A stretch of DNA of 64,000 nucleotides, from contig NZ_QGGQ01000001.1 in the NCBI RefSeq assembly GCF_003148665.1, positions 795,267-859,266 of the forward strand, given 5' to 3'. The position numbers and the translations under genes were made by a program. This document shows, piece by piece, positions 37,500 to 46,512 of the stretch. Source of the stretch: Maribacter polysiphoniae (GTDB lineage Bacteria > Bacteroidota > Bacteroidia > Flavobacteriales > Flavobacteriaceae). Numbering within the stretch: position 1 is the stretch's first letter; the number at the start of each line of letters is the position of its first letter. The notes under the pieces were generated by a model. The model did not search any database and was not told where the DNA came from. It worked only from the letters and a program-made list of their open reading frames with translations.

Positions 37500-38576
37500 C
37501 TATTGACCATTAAGGAATCCTTGTAATAATTTAATGTAAATAGCGATGCCCTCTTCGATTTCATTCACGTAAATATACTCATCTGCGGAATGGGAACGGG
37601 TACTGTCACCGGGACCTAACTTCATCGATTGACAGGTAAGTGCTGCTTGATCGGATAGGGTGGGAGAGCCATAGGTTTCCCGTCCCAATTTTATGCCGGA
37701 TTGTACCAAAGGGTGGTATTTGTCTATAGAGGACGAATTCAATCGAAGTGACCGTTCTTGTAATTCACAGGGTGCTTCTGCTTTCAATATATCCGCTATT
37801 TCCGTATTGCTGTAGCAATCGTTGACCCTCACGTCGATAACCAAATCGGTATGGGCAGGAACCACATTATGTTGGGTGCCGGCATTGATTTGGGTTACGG
37901 TGAGTTTTACCTCGCCCAAGGCTTCGGATACTTTTTCAAACGTATAGTTTTTGAACCATTCCAAGACTTTTATGGTCTTGTAGATCGAATTGTCGTCGTT
38001 CGGATGGGCGGCGTGTGACGGAGTACCTTTTACAACGGCATCAAAAACAACCAATCCTTTTTCTGCAATCGCCAGATTCATCAGGGTCGGTTCGCCTACA
38101 ATGGCAACATCGATTTTGGGTAAACTAGGCAATAATCCCCGGAGACTCTTAGGGCCTGCGTTTTCTTCCTCAGCGGTGGCCGCAATCAACAGGTTATGGC
38201 TTAGGTTCTCTTGGTCATGGAAGTTTGTGAAAGTCGCTAGTAAGGATACCAAGGCTCCACCGGCATCATTACTTCCCAAGCCATAGAGTTTGCCATCCAC
38301 AATCTGGGGGTCATAGGGGTCTCGGGTATAAGCTTTGTTAGGCTCCACCGTATCGTGATGGGAGTTTAAAAGCAATGTAGGCTTGGTGTCATCCCAATAT
38401 TTGTTTTTCGCAAATACATTGTTGTTTTCCCGTTGGAACGGAATATCAAATGCCTTGAACCAATTTTCAATGGCCTCGGCCGTATGATGCTCTTCCCCAG
38501 AAAATGATTGGATGGAAATAAGCTCCTTTAATAGTTCTATTGCTTTTTCAGTGAGCTTTTGCTGTTCTATTTTCAT
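37500..38576 (-). CDS. argE: M20-family deacylase, probable N-acyl-citrulline/ornithine deacylase (ArgE-type)
   Basis: 358 residues of the M20 metallopeptidase fold: LLLNSHHDTVEP with a metal-binding His, GLGSNDAGGALVS with the bridging Asp, TAEEENAGP with the catalytic Glu pair, AIVGEPT, and the dimerisation domain (GTPSHAAHPND). In pathways that use an acylornithine carbamoyltransferase, this enzyme removes the acyl group from acylcitrulline. Its start overlaps the argB stop by 4 bp (ATGA). Whether it acts on acetyl or succinyl groups depends on the ArgF' specificity discussed at 39349. Confidence 0.9.
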   Translation of the reverse strand: MKIEQQKLTEKAIELLKELISIQSFSGEEHHTAEAIENWFKAFDIPFQRENNNVFAKNKYWDDTKPTLLLNSHHDTVEPNKAYTRDPYDPQIVDGKLYGLGSNDAGGALVSLLATFTNFHDQENLSHNLLIAATAEEENAGPKSLRGLLPSLPKIDVAIVGEPTLMNLAIAEKGLVVFDAVVKGTPSHAAHPNDDNSIYKTIKVLEWFKNYTFEKVSEALGEVKLTVTQINAGTQHNVVPAHTDLVIDVRVNDCYSNTEIADILKAEAPCELQERSLRLNSSSIDKYHPLVQSGIKLGRETYGSPTLSDQAALTCQSMKLGPGDSTRSHSADEYIYVNEIEEGIAIYIKLLQGFLNGQ

Positions 38577-39352
38577 AAGGTTATTGTTGTAAATAAGGAT
38601 GTTTGGGGTTGTAGCATTGAAATATCACCGATACAAACTTTGCCAACATGGTTGTTCAGTGCATGAAAACAGTTTTCCATTTTAGGAAGCATTCCATCGG
38701 CTATGGCCTTGGTCTTTAATAAGTCGGAATATGTTTTTGTGTTGATATGTTGAATTACCGAATTTTCATCTTCCACCTCTTTTAAGACCCCTTTTTTCTC
38801 AAAACAATAGTATAGTGTTGTTTCAAAAAGAGCACTCATCCCAATAGCGATTTCGGAAGCAATGGTATCTGCATTGGTATTCAAGAGTTGACCTTTTCCA
38901 TCATGGGAAATAGCGCAAAAAACAGGGGTAATACCTGTGTTGATCAGAGTGTCCAGAAAATTTGAATCTATACTGTCAATATCCCCGACGAATCCAAAAT
39001 CAATTTCCTTGATTGGTCTTTTATGTGCCTTGATGGTATTGCCGTCAGCTCCGCTAAGTCCAAGGGCATTGGTGCCCAGTGCCTGTAGTTTGGCAACAAT
39101 ATTCTTATTGGTGAGTCCGCCATAGACCATGGTGATGATTTCAAGGCTTTTGGCGTCGGTAATACGTCTTCCATTCGACATTTGGGATTCAATTCCCAAT
39201 TGGGCTGCCAATTTTGTGGCCAATTTACCGCCACCATGGACCAATATCTTCAATCCTTCCAATTTCGAGAAGTTCAGTAAAAACTGTTCCAACCCAACTT
39301 GGTTCTCGATGACATTCCCACCTATTTTTACTATGGATAATTTTTGTTTCAT
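38573..39352 (-). CDS. argB: N-acylglutamate kinase
   Basis: 259 residues of the amino-acid kinase fold: VKIGGNVIEN at the N-terminus, LVHGGGKLATKLAAQLG for substrate and ATP binding, NTNADTIASEIAIGMSA near the C-terminus. It phosphorylates N-acetyl- or N-succinylglutamate. Overlaps argF' and argE by 4 bp on either side. Length is normal for the group without an N-terminal feedback-inhibition helix, which suggests that arginine control lies elsewhere, for example in the leader peptide. Confidence 0.93.
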   Translation of the reverse strand: MKQKLSIVKIGGNVIENQVGLEQFLLNFSKLEGLKILVHGGGKLATKLAAQLGIESQMSNGRRITDAKSLEIITMVYGGLTNKNIVAKLQALGTNALGLSGADGNTIKAHKRPIKEIDFGFVGDIDSIDSNFLDTLINTGITPVFCAISHDGKGQLLNTNADTIASEIAIGMSALFETTLYYCFEKKGVLKEVEDENSVIQHINTKTYSDLLKTKAIADGMLPKMENCFHALNNHVGKVCIGDISMLQPQTSLFTTITL

Positions 39353-40290
39353 TCTAAATTTTCCAGGATTTTTTTAAGTACAAGTTGTGCCGCATAGGTT
39401 CTGTTATTGGCTTCTTCTATGACTAAAGATTGCTTGCTGTCGAGTACACTATCCTCAACGATTACATTTCTCCGTACGGGCAGACAATGCATAAATTTCG
39501 CATCCCCCAATTTATCCTTGGTAATCATCCAATCAGTGTCTTGATTGAGGACCATACCATAATGGGAATAGCTACTCCAATTCTTGGCATATACAAAATC
39601 GGCATTTTCGAAGGCCTTCTTTTGGTCATACTCAATAGTTGCGTCTTTGGTGATATTTGGGTCCAATTCATACCCTTCAGGATGCGTGATCACAAAATCG
39701 GCATCTTGCAACTGCATCATTTGAACAAATGAATTGGCCACGGCATGGGGTAAAGCTTTAGGATGTGGAGCCCATGAGAGAACTACTTTTGGCCTGTCTT
39801 TGGTGTTGTGTTCGGCTAACGTAATTGCATCGGCCAAGGCTTGTAAGGGATGCCCGGTTGAACTTTCCATATTCACAATGGGTACGCTGGCGTATTGTTT
39901 AAATCCGTTCAAAACCTCTTCCGCTTCGTCTTTGACCTTATCCGTCAGGGAGGCAAAAGCCCGTATGGCGATAATATCACAATACTGGGAAATAACTTGT
40001 GCGGCTTCCTTTATATGTTCCGATGTACCTTGGTCCATAATAGTACCATCCCCATATTCCAGTGCCCAACCTTCGTTACCGAAATTCATCACCATGACCT
40101 CCATCCCCAAGTTCATGGCGGCCTTTTGCGTACTCAATCGGGTTCTAAGACTATTATTGAAGAAAAGAAGACCGATGGTTTTGTTAGTGCCTAAGGCTTT
40201 ATCGGCATTAGGGTTCCTCTTTAATGACCGAGCCTCTTTAATCCAGTTGGGTAATGAATCGATATCTGCTATAGAGAGGTAGTTTTTCAT
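39349..40290 (-). CDS. argF': N-acylornithine carbamoyltransferase, probably succinylornithine type (ArgF')
   Basis: 313 residues. Carbamoyl-phosphate motif FFNNSLRTRLST, HPLQALADA, WAPHPKALPHAV, and FMHCLPVRRN. The overall pattern is that of the Bacteroides fragilis succinylornithine transcarbamylase. In that family one residue decides the acyl group: Pro90 in B. fragilis gives succinyl use, while Glu92 in the Xanthomonas enzyme gives acetyl use. Here the equivalent residue, in GTSEHIKEA, is Ser90. Replacement of the Xanthomonas Glu by small residues including Ser is reported to favour succinyl substrates (from memory), so I infer a succinylornithine carbamoyltransferase. Starts 7 bp after proB. 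Confidence 0.9.
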   Translation of the reverse strand: MKNYLSIADIDSLPNWIKEARSLKRNPNADKALGTNKTIGLLFFNNSLRTRLSTQKAAMNLGMEVMVMNFGNEGWALEYGDGTIMDQGTSEHIKEAAQVISQYCDIIAIRAFASLTDKVKDEAEEVLNGFKQYASVPIVNMESSTGHPLQALADAITLAEHNTKDRPKVVLSWAPHPKALPHAVANSFVQMMQLQDADFVITHPEGYELDPNITKDATIEYDQKKAFENADFVYAKNWSSYSHYGMVLNQDTDWMITKDKLGDAKFMHCLPVRRNVIVEDSVLDSKQSLVIEEANNRTYAAQLVLKKILENLE

Positions 40291-40297
40291 GGAAATA

Positions 40298-41059
40298 TTA
40301 TTTTATTTTGGTGTGCTTACTGATGTCCATTATCGCATCTGAGATGAAATTATCTTTCAATCCGTTTACGATCCAGGTCTCAATACCTGCTTTTTGGGCA
40401 ATGGCAGCCGCCTCAATCTTGGATTGCATTCCTCCTGTGCCATGGGAGGACTTGGAAGCGCTTATTTCATTGGATAAATCCTGTGTTCCTAAAACCGTTG
40501 GAATGGTTTCGGGAGTTCCATTTTTAAAAGATTCCTTGGTGTAAATGCCATAGGTGTTCGTAGCGATCATCAATAAATCCACTTTTAGTAAAGCAGCGGT
40601 CAAGGCGGCTAATTTATCATTATCCCCGAATTGAATCTCATCGGTGGCGACGGTATCGTTTTCGTTGATGATGGGAATAAAATTGTTCGCAACCAACACA
40701 TTGATCGTGTTCTTGATGTTCGCCTTGGCATCGGTATTCTCAAAATCTGAATAGGACAATAGGCATTGTGAGGTGAAAAGTCCCAATTCGCGAAAATTCT
40801 CTTGAAAAATCCGCATTAAATGGGGTTGGCCAATTGAAGCCAAGGCTTGTTTAACATTCAATTCTTCCCCATGATGCTCCAATTTCACGAATTGTTTGGC
40901 TGCGGCTATGGCACCGGAGCTTACGATAATGAATTCATATTCATCTTTTAAAGCTTCAATCTGCCTGCCGATATCCTCGATTTTCCCCCTAGAAATCTGA
41001 TTGGTTTCCTTGGTCAAGGTATTGCTGCCTATTTTTAATAAGATTCTTTTTTTGTTCAT
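40298..41059 (-). CDS. proB: Glutamate 5-kinase without PUA domain
   Basis: 253 residues: amino-acid kinase domain only, lacking the C-terminal PUA domain of the E. coli enzyme (367 residues). Motifs: LLKIGSNTLT, IVSSGAIAAA, INENDTVATDEIQFGDNDKLAALTA and SHGTGGMQSKIEAA. First step of proline synthesis, giving glutamyl-5-phosphate. It follows proA by 51 bp in the arginine/proline operon, an inverted order relative to the pathway. Confidence 0.94.
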   Translation of the reverse strand: MNKKRILLKIGSNTLTKETNQISRGKIEDIGRQIEALKDEYEFIIVSSGAIAAAKQFVKLEHHGEELNVKQALASIGQPHLMRIFQENFRELGLFTSQCLLSYSDFENTDAKANIKNTINVLVANNFIPIINENDTVATDEIQFGDNDKLAALTAALLKVDLLMIATNTYGIYTKESFKNGTPETIPTVLGTQDLSNEISASKSSHGTGGMQSKIEAAAIAQKAGIETWIVNGLKDNFISDAIMDISKHTKIK

Positions 41060-41110
41060 TGCATTTTTTCTTCGATCTGTTAGAATTCAAGAAAAACCGT
41101 CAGGTCTATG

Positions 41111-42307
41111 TTACCGAATTTGTCCACTTCCTTTTACATACCACTTATTGGTTACCAAATGTTGTAATCCGATAGGACCTCTTTGGTGTAATTTATCGGT
41201 ACTTATGGCCAATTCGCCACCAAGACCAAATTGACCACCATCCGTAAAGCGGGTTGATGCATTGTGGTAGACCGCCGCAGTATCGACACTGTTCATGAAT
41301 TCGGTAGCAGTAGTTTCATTTTCTGTTATGATGGCCGCAGAATGTCCACCCCCATATTGGTTGATTTTCGCAATCGCCTCTTCCAAATCGGTTACCTGGC
41401 CCAACAGGATCTTGTAATCCAAAAACTCTTCAAACCAAATGGCATCATCCATAATCTTGGAAGTGTTCGCAAGACCTTCTAGATGCCCATCGACCCATAT
41501 GGCAACATTGCTTTCCAATAACCTCGCAATCAGCTTGTCCAAAAAGGCTGATTTGTTTGGTAATCGATCATGGATCAAAACCTTGTCCAAAGCGTTGCAT
41601 GCCGATATTTTGGTGGTCTTTGCATTGATAAAGATGTCAAGGGCCATGTCTTGGTCGGCATCAACATCGACAAAGGCAAAATTATTTCCTCGGCCACTGA
41701 CAATTACGGGGCAGGTCGCATGTTGTTTTACAAAGGCAATCAATTTTTCGCCACCTCGGGGCACGATCAAATCCAATTTCTGGGTCGGATTTTCCAAAAA
41801 TGCTTGGGTTTCACTTCGATTGAATTGCAAATATTCGACCCATGCCGTCGAAACCTGGTTTTCTTGCAAGGCTTTGTGCCAGAGGTCTACCAAGACCAAG
41901 TTGCTGTTCAAGGATTCCTTTCCTCCCTTCAATAGAATCTTGTTGCCCGATTTAAAGGCTATTCCCGCAGCTTCAATCGTCACGTCTGGGCGTGATTCAT
42001 AAATAATCAATACCGTTCCGAATGGGGCGGTTCTGTTACTGACCGACATACCGTTTTCATGTTCAAAATGGAATCGCTCTATATTCAAGGGGTCATCCAA
42101 TTGGGCCAATTCCTGCAAGGACTTGATCATACCCTTGATCTTGTCGTCATCGACCTTTAGGCGATCGTACATGGCTATATCCGCGCCACTATAACTTTCC
42201 ATGTCTTTTTTATTGGCCTCCAAAAGGGTGTTCTTTTCCTTTTGCAACCATTGTATCATGGAATTCAGAACGGCATTCCGTTGCTCAATATTCAGTAGTA
42301 AACTCAT
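41111..42307 (-). CDS. proA: Gamma-glutamyl phosphate reductase
   Basis: 398 residues. Aldehyde-dehydrogenase fold with IIYESRPDVTIEAAGIAFKSGN, LIVPRGGEKLIAFVKQHATCPV and the catalytic Cys in NAKTTKISACNALDKVLIH; C-terminal NASTRFTDGGQFGLGGELAISTDKLHQRGP. Makes glutamate-5-semialdehyde with NADPH. Start overlaps the argD stop by 4 bp. Confidence 0.95.
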   Translation of the reverse strand: MSLLLNIEQRNAVLNSMIQWLQKEKNTLLEANKKDMESYSGADIAMYDRLKVDDDKIKGMIKSLQELAQLDDPLNIERFHFEHENGMSVSNRTAPFGTVLIIYESRPDVTIEAAGIAFKSGNKILLKGGKESLNSNLVLVDLWHKALQENQVSTAWVEYLQFNRSETQAFLENPTQKLDLIVPRGGEKLIAFVKQHATCPVIVSGRGNNFAFVDVDADQDMALDIFINAKTTKISACNALDKVLIHDRLPNKSAFLDKLIARLLESNVAIWVDGHLEGLANTSKIMDDAIWFEEFLDYKILLGQVTDLEEAIAKINQYGGGHSAAIITENETTATEFMNSVDTAAVYHNASTRFTDGGQFGLGGELAISTDKLHQRGPIGLQHLVTNKWYVKGSGQIR

Positions 42308-43431
42308 GATAGGGCCATTTTCAATTTATCGAAAAACACATCCAAATCCGCCTTTGTGATATTCAAGGCTGGTAAAATGCGCAATACATGTTTGTCTTTT
42401 GCACCACCGGTGAATAGGTGGTGTTCATAGATTAATTTTTTGCGGAGTTCGGCAACCTCAAAATCAAATTCGAGACCGAGCATCAATCCTTTTCCCTTGG
42501 TTCTTTTTACCTGTGGGATTTTTTTGGCTTCCTTTAAAAAATATTCCCCGAGATGATGTGCATTGGCCATGAGGTGTTCTTTTTCCATGACCTCGAGTAC
42601 GGCCAAGGAAGCAGCACAGGCAAGATGGTTACCTCCGAAGGTAGTGCCCAATAAACCGTAGGAAGCTTCTATTTTTTCATGGATCAACACCCCTCCCACC
42701 GGAAAACCGTTACCCATACCTTTGGCGATGGTAATAATATCGGGTTGTATGTTATGGTGTTGGAATGCGAAGAACTTCCCACTTCGTCCATAGCCGGATT
42801 GTACCTCGTCCGCGATAAGAATCACATTGTTTTTCTTACAATGATCCGCTATTTGTTGATAGAATTCCAAGGAAGGTTCGTCCAGACCACCAACACCCTG
42901 TATCGTTTCAATAATTACGGCACAGACATCACCTTTGTTGATTTCCTTTTCAAATGCATCATTATCATCAAACGGTAAAAAGGTTACTCTTTGCTGTTTG
43001 TTTATTGGGGCATTTATTTTTTCATTATCGGTTGCGGCGACAGCGGCCGATGTTCTCCCATGAAAACTATTCTTAAAGGCGATGACCCTGGATTTACCCG
43101 TTTGGAAAGAAGCCAATTTCAAGGCATTCTCATTTGCTTCGGCCCCAGAATTACATAGAAAAAGGTTATAGTCCCCGCATTGTGAAAGCTTTCCTAGTTT
43201 GGTAGCCAACGCTATTTGTAATGGATTTTGAACGGCATTGCTGTAAAATCCGATTTTATCCAATTGGTCCTTGATTCGTTTTACATAATGTGGGTGCGAA
43301 TGCCCAATGGATATTACGGCATGACCTCCATAAAAATCCAAATATTCTTGCCCTTTGTCATCGGTAACCACAATACCTTTTGCAGAAACAGGGGTTACAT
43401 CATAGAGGGGGTATACATCAAATAATTTCAT
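42304..43431 (-). CDS. argD: N-acylornithine aminotransferase
   Basis: 375 residues, class III PLP aminotransferase: LFLCNSGAEANENALKLA, FHGRTSAAVAATDNEK, ILIADEVQSGYGRSGKFFAFQHH and the PLP lysine in IITIAKGMGNGFPVGGV. Transfers the amino group from glutamate to N-acylglutamate semialdehyde. Overlaps proC and proA by 4 bp each, so three genes of two pathways are translationally linked. Confidence 0.94.
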   Translation of the reverse strand: MKLFDVYPLYDVTPVSAKGIVVTDDKGQEYLDFYGGHAVISIGHSHPHYVKRIKDQLDKIGFYSNAVQNPLQIALATKLGKLSQCGDYNLFLCNSGAEANENALKLASFQTGKSRVIAFKNSFHGRTSAAVAATDNEKINAPINKQQRVTFLPFDDNDAFEKEINKGDVCAVIIETIQGVGGLDEPSLEFYQQIADHCKKNNVILIADEVQSGYGRSGKFFAFQHHNIQPDIITIAKGMGNGFPVGGVLIHEKIEASYGLLGTTFGGNHLACAASLAVLEVMEKEHLMANAHHLGEYFLKEAKKIPQVKRTKGKGLMLGLEFDFEVAELRKKLIYEHHLFTGGAKDKHVLRILPALNITKADLDVFFDKLKMALS

Positions 43432-44228
43432 TGGTTATCTTTTTTAAATTCACTGATTTTATCAAAGGAAGCCACGATACCTTGGATAAGTGAAGAACTT
43501 AGCCCATGGTGTTCCATTTCGTTCAGCCCTTGAATGGTACAGCCCATAGGGGTGGTTACCTTATCTATTTCCTCCTCAGGATGATTTCCGGATGCGATCA
43601 ACAATCCGGCCGCCCCATCACAGGTATGCATGGCCAGTTCTTGCGCTTCCTTGGCATCGAAGCCTAACTGAATGGCCCCTTGGGTCGTGGCGCGTATCAA
43701 ACGCATCCAAAAAGCGATTCCACTGGCACAGATAACGGTGGCAGCCTGCATTTGTACTTCAGGAATTTCCATCGAATGCCCCATTCGGTTAAAAATGGCC
43801 TTGGCCAATTCAATGCGTTTCTTACCCTTCCCATTGGCGCAAATACAGGTCATTGATTTACCGACGGAGATAGCCGTATTGGGCATACTTCGGATAATAT
43901 TATGGTCTTTGCCCAAAATGTTCTCCATCTTTTCAATACTGTACCCTGTAATGGTTGAAATGATGACGTGGTTCTCTGTGAGAAGGTCCTTCAGGTCCGT
44001 TAATAATTGTGCAATGTGTAAAGGCTGTACAGCAAAAATCAATATGTCCGAATTTTTAACGGCTTCCTTATTGTCGGTTGTAACCGTTACATTGCCGTAT
44101 TTTTCAAAATGTTCAATATCGGTGATATTTCTTTTGGTAAGGTACATTTTGGTGGCACCGTTACTTTTCAAGATTCCCTTGGCAATGGACAATCCCAGGT
44201 TACCGGCTCCTATTATGGCTATTTTCAT
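43428..44228 (-). CDS. proC: Pyrroline-5-carboxylate reductase
   Basis: 266 residues from the ATG at 44228 (MKIAIIGAGNLGLSIAKG); an upstream in-frame codon at 44252 would add eight residues before the Rossmann fold and is less likely. NADP-binding GxGNLG motif, VQPLHIAQLL, RSMPNTAISVGKSMT, and the C-terminal family block (ATVICASGIAFWMRLIRATTQGAIQLGF ... TTPMGCTIQGLNEMEHHG). Last step of proline synthesis. Confidence 0.94.
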   Translation of the reverse strand: MKIAIIGAGNLGLSIAKGILKSNGATKMYLTKRNITDIEHFEKYGNVTVTTDNKEAVKNSDILIFAVQPLHIAQLLTDLKDLLTENHVIISTITGYSIEKMENILGKDHNIIRSMPNTAISVGKSMTCICANGKGKKRIELAKAIFNRMGHSMEIPEVQMQAATVICASGIAFWMRLIRATTQGAIQLGFDAKEAQELAMHTCDGAAGLLIASGNHPEEEIDKVTTPMGCTIQGLNEMEHHGLSSSLIQGIVASFDKISEFKKDNQ

Positions 44229-44244
44229 GAATACTATCTTTTGT

Positions 44245-44262
44245 ATTCCCACAGGTGGGAAT
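44245..44262. repeat. Short perfect inverted repeat between proC and argC
   Basis: ATTCCCAC, AG, GTGGGAAT. The stem is perfect but the two-base gap is too short for a normal hairpin loop without opening a base pair. No T-run follows. It may be part of the same repetitive block as 44281-44318. Confidence 0.45.
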
Positions 44263-44280
44263 CTATTTAATCCTAATTAA

Positions 44281-44318
44281 CTGTTTAAAACAGGTCTCGA
44301 CTGGGCTCAACCAGACGA
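44281..44318. repeat. REP-like palindromic element between proC and argC
   Basis: Two small hairpins: CTGTTT-A-AAACAG (44281-44293) and GTCT...CTGG-GCTCAA-CCAGAC. The GTCTCGACTGGGCTCAACCA core resembles intergenic palindromes with a CTCGACTGCGCTC core that recur in flavobacterial genomes; that comparison is from memory. It occupies the longest gap within the arginine/proline operon (96 bp). Confidence 0.4.
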
Positions 44319-44324
44319 TGATTT

Positions 44325-45299
44325 CTAAAATACCCCAGCTTTCAATTGCAATCCTTCACTTTCCATAAAGCCAAACATCAGGTTCATGTTCTGTACGGCT
44401 TGTCCTGATGCCCCCTTTAATAAGTTATCAATGGCAGAGGTAATCAAAAGCACATCATTGTGTTTATGCAAGTGAATATGGCATTGGTTCGTGTTCACCA
44501 CTTGTTTTAGGTTGATGGGTTCCTGGGTCACTTGGGTAAATTTCGCATGGGCATAGAAGTCCTTATATAATGTAAAGGCATCTTCCAGTGTTCCCTCAAA
44601 AGGGGTATATGCCGTGGCCATTATGCCTCTGGTGAAATTGCCCCGCATGGGTAAGAACATGATCTCCCCTGGCTTTTCTTGCAAAGAGGCTATACTTTCA
44701 TTGATTTCGCCCAAATGCTGATGGGTAAAGGGTTTGTACCAAGAAACATTGCCATTTCGCCAACTAAAATGGGTGGTGGCAGACGGACTAACACCAGCTC
44801 CGGTACTCCCGGTAACGGCATTAACATGTACTTGGGCCTTTAATAATTGGGCTTTGGCCAATGGCAAGAGGGCCAATTCAATAGCGGTGGCAAAGCATCC
44901 GGGATTTGCTATATATTTCGCATGGGTAATGCTTTCCTTCTTTAATTCAGGAAGACCATAAACAAATTCCTTTGTTTCGTAAACCGAATCCTTGTTCAAT
45001 CTAAAATCGTTGCTAAGGTCAATAATACGGGTTTTATCCGAGAATTTGTTCCCGTCTAGGAATTTGGTCGAATTGCCATGTCCCAGGCATAGAAAAACAA
45101 CATCCACATCCAAATTCACCTTACCCGTAAACTTTAAATCGGTCAACCCCAATACATCGGGGTGGGCAGTGGTTATCTCCTTATCTGCCCTAGTGGTACT
45201 GAATACGAAATCTATTTCCACCTTCGGGTGGTTCAATAGAATTCGGATCAATTCGCCACCCGTATAACCGGACCCACCGATAATACCTGCTTTAATCAT
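44325..45299 (-). CDS. argC: N-acyl-gamma-glutamyl-phosphate reductase
   Basis: 324 residues: NADP-binding AGIIGGSGYTGGELIRIL, the catalytic Cys in YIANPGCFATAIELALLPL, TGSTGAGVSP and the C-terminal GASGQAVQNMNLMFGFMES. Reduces N-acylglutamyl phosphate to the semialdehyde. Its start overlaps the argG stop by 8 bp. Confidence 0.95.
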   Translation of the reverse strand: MIKAGIIGGSGYTGGELIRILLNHPKVEIDFVFSTTRADKEITTAHPDVLGLTDLKFTGKVNLDVDVVFLCLGHGNSTKFLDGNKFSDKTRIIDLSNDFRLNKDSVYETKEFVYGLPELKKESITHAKYIANPGCFATAIELALLPLAKAQLLKAQVHVNAVTGSTGAGVSPSATTHFSWRNGNVSWYKPFTHQHLGEINESIASLQEKPGEIMFLPMRGNFTRGIMATAYTPFEGTLEDAFTLYKDFYAHAKFTQVTQEPINLKQVVNTNQCHIHLHKHNDVLLITSAIDNLLKGASGQAVQNMNLMFGFMESEGLQLKAGVF

Positions 45300-46482
45300 T
45301 GTTGTGATTTACGTGATTGTATATTTTTCCTGCATTCGATATTATTTTGATAAAGCCCTTGGCTTCATCGGCCGTCCATCCCTTGTGCATCTCGCCATAG
45401 CTGCCAAAGGAGGCATTCATCAAATCGTGTTTGGATGAAATTCCGTTCAATCTAAATTGGAAAGGATACAGACTTACGAATACATCCCCAGAGACATTCT
45501 TTTGGGTGTCGGTAAGGAACGCTTCGATATTTCGCATAACCTCATCAAGATAATTACCCTCATGCAATAGCATGCCATAGAAATTACCTTGTTGTTCTTT
45601 TTGGAATTGCTGCCATTTACTGAGCGTGTGTTTTTCCAAAAGATGGTGTGCTTTGATAATGATAAGGGCGGCAGATGCCTCGAAACCAACCCTTCCTTTT
45701 ATTCCGATAATGGTATCACCCACGTGAATATCCCGTCCGATGGCATATTTTGAAGCCATCGCTTCCAATTTTTCGATATTGGCTACAGGATGGTCCTTTT
45801 TACCATCAATGGCAACCAATTCCCCTTTTTCGAAAGTCAACGTTACCTCTGAAGGATTCTTTTCCTGTAATTGGCTGGGGTAAGCACTGTCCGGTAGGGG
45901 TAAATTTGAAGTTAGCGTTTCTTCACCGCCAACGGAAGTACCCCAGAGTCCTTTGTTAATGGAATATTTGGCTTTGTTCCAAGGATAGTCGACCCCGTTT
46001 TTCTGTAAATATTCTATTTCAAATTCCCTGGAAAGTTTATTGTCCCTAATAGGGGTGATGATCTCAATTTCTGGGGCGATGATTTGAAAGATCATGTCAA
46101 ATCGTACCTGGTCGTTACCGGCACCGGTACTGCCATGGGCTATATACTTGGCGCCAATTTTCTTTGCGTAGTTCACGATCTCGATGGCCTGAACGATCCG
46201 TTCGGCACTTACCGATAAGGGGTAGGTATTGTTTTTGAGTACGTTTCCGAAAATCAAATATTTGACGACCTTTTCATAAAAAGTCTTTACGGCATTGATA
46301 GAGGTATAGGTTATTGCTCCCAACTCCAATGCTTTCGAATTGATGGTTGCGATCTCCTCGTCGGAAAATCCGCCGGTATTCACACTTACCGCATGGACTT
46401 CGAATCCTTGATCTTTTGATAAATACTTTGCACAGTAGGAAGTGTCCAAGCCTCCACTGTATGCTAAAACTAATTTTTTCAT
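45292..46482 (-). CDS. argG: Argininosuccinate synthase
   Basis: 396 residues from MKKLVLAYSGGLDTSYCAKYL (ATG at 46482); another ATG two codons upstream at 46488 is possible. ATP pyrophosphatase loop AYSGGLDTS, YIAHGSTGAGNDQVRFD, and LEKNGVDYPW-type segment. Joins citrulline and aspartate. Second biosynthetic gene after the leading acyltransferase gene, 30 bp behind it. Confidence 0.94.
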   Translation of the reverse strand: MKKLVLAYSGGLDTSYCAKYLSKDQGFEVHAVSVNTGGFSDEEIATINSKALELGAITYTSINAVKTFYEKVVKYLIFGNVLKNNTYPLSVSAERIVQAIEIVNYAKKIGAKYIAHGSTGAGNDQVRFDMIFQIIAPEIEIITPIRDNKLSREFEIEYLQKNGVDYPWNKAKYSINKGLWGTSVGGEETLTSNLPLPDSAYPSQLQEKNPSEVTLTFEKGELVAIDGKKDHPVANIEKLEAMASKYAIGRDIHVGDTIIGIKGRVGFEASAALIIIKAHHLLEKHTLSKWQQFQKEQQGNFYGMLLHEGNYLDEVMRNIEAFLTDTQKNVSGDVFVSLYPFQFRLNGISSKHDLMNASFGSYGEMHKGWTADEAKGFIKIISNAGKIYNHVNHNND

Positions 46483-46512
46483 GGTCATTGGTTTTTGTCC
46501 CCTATAAAAGGT

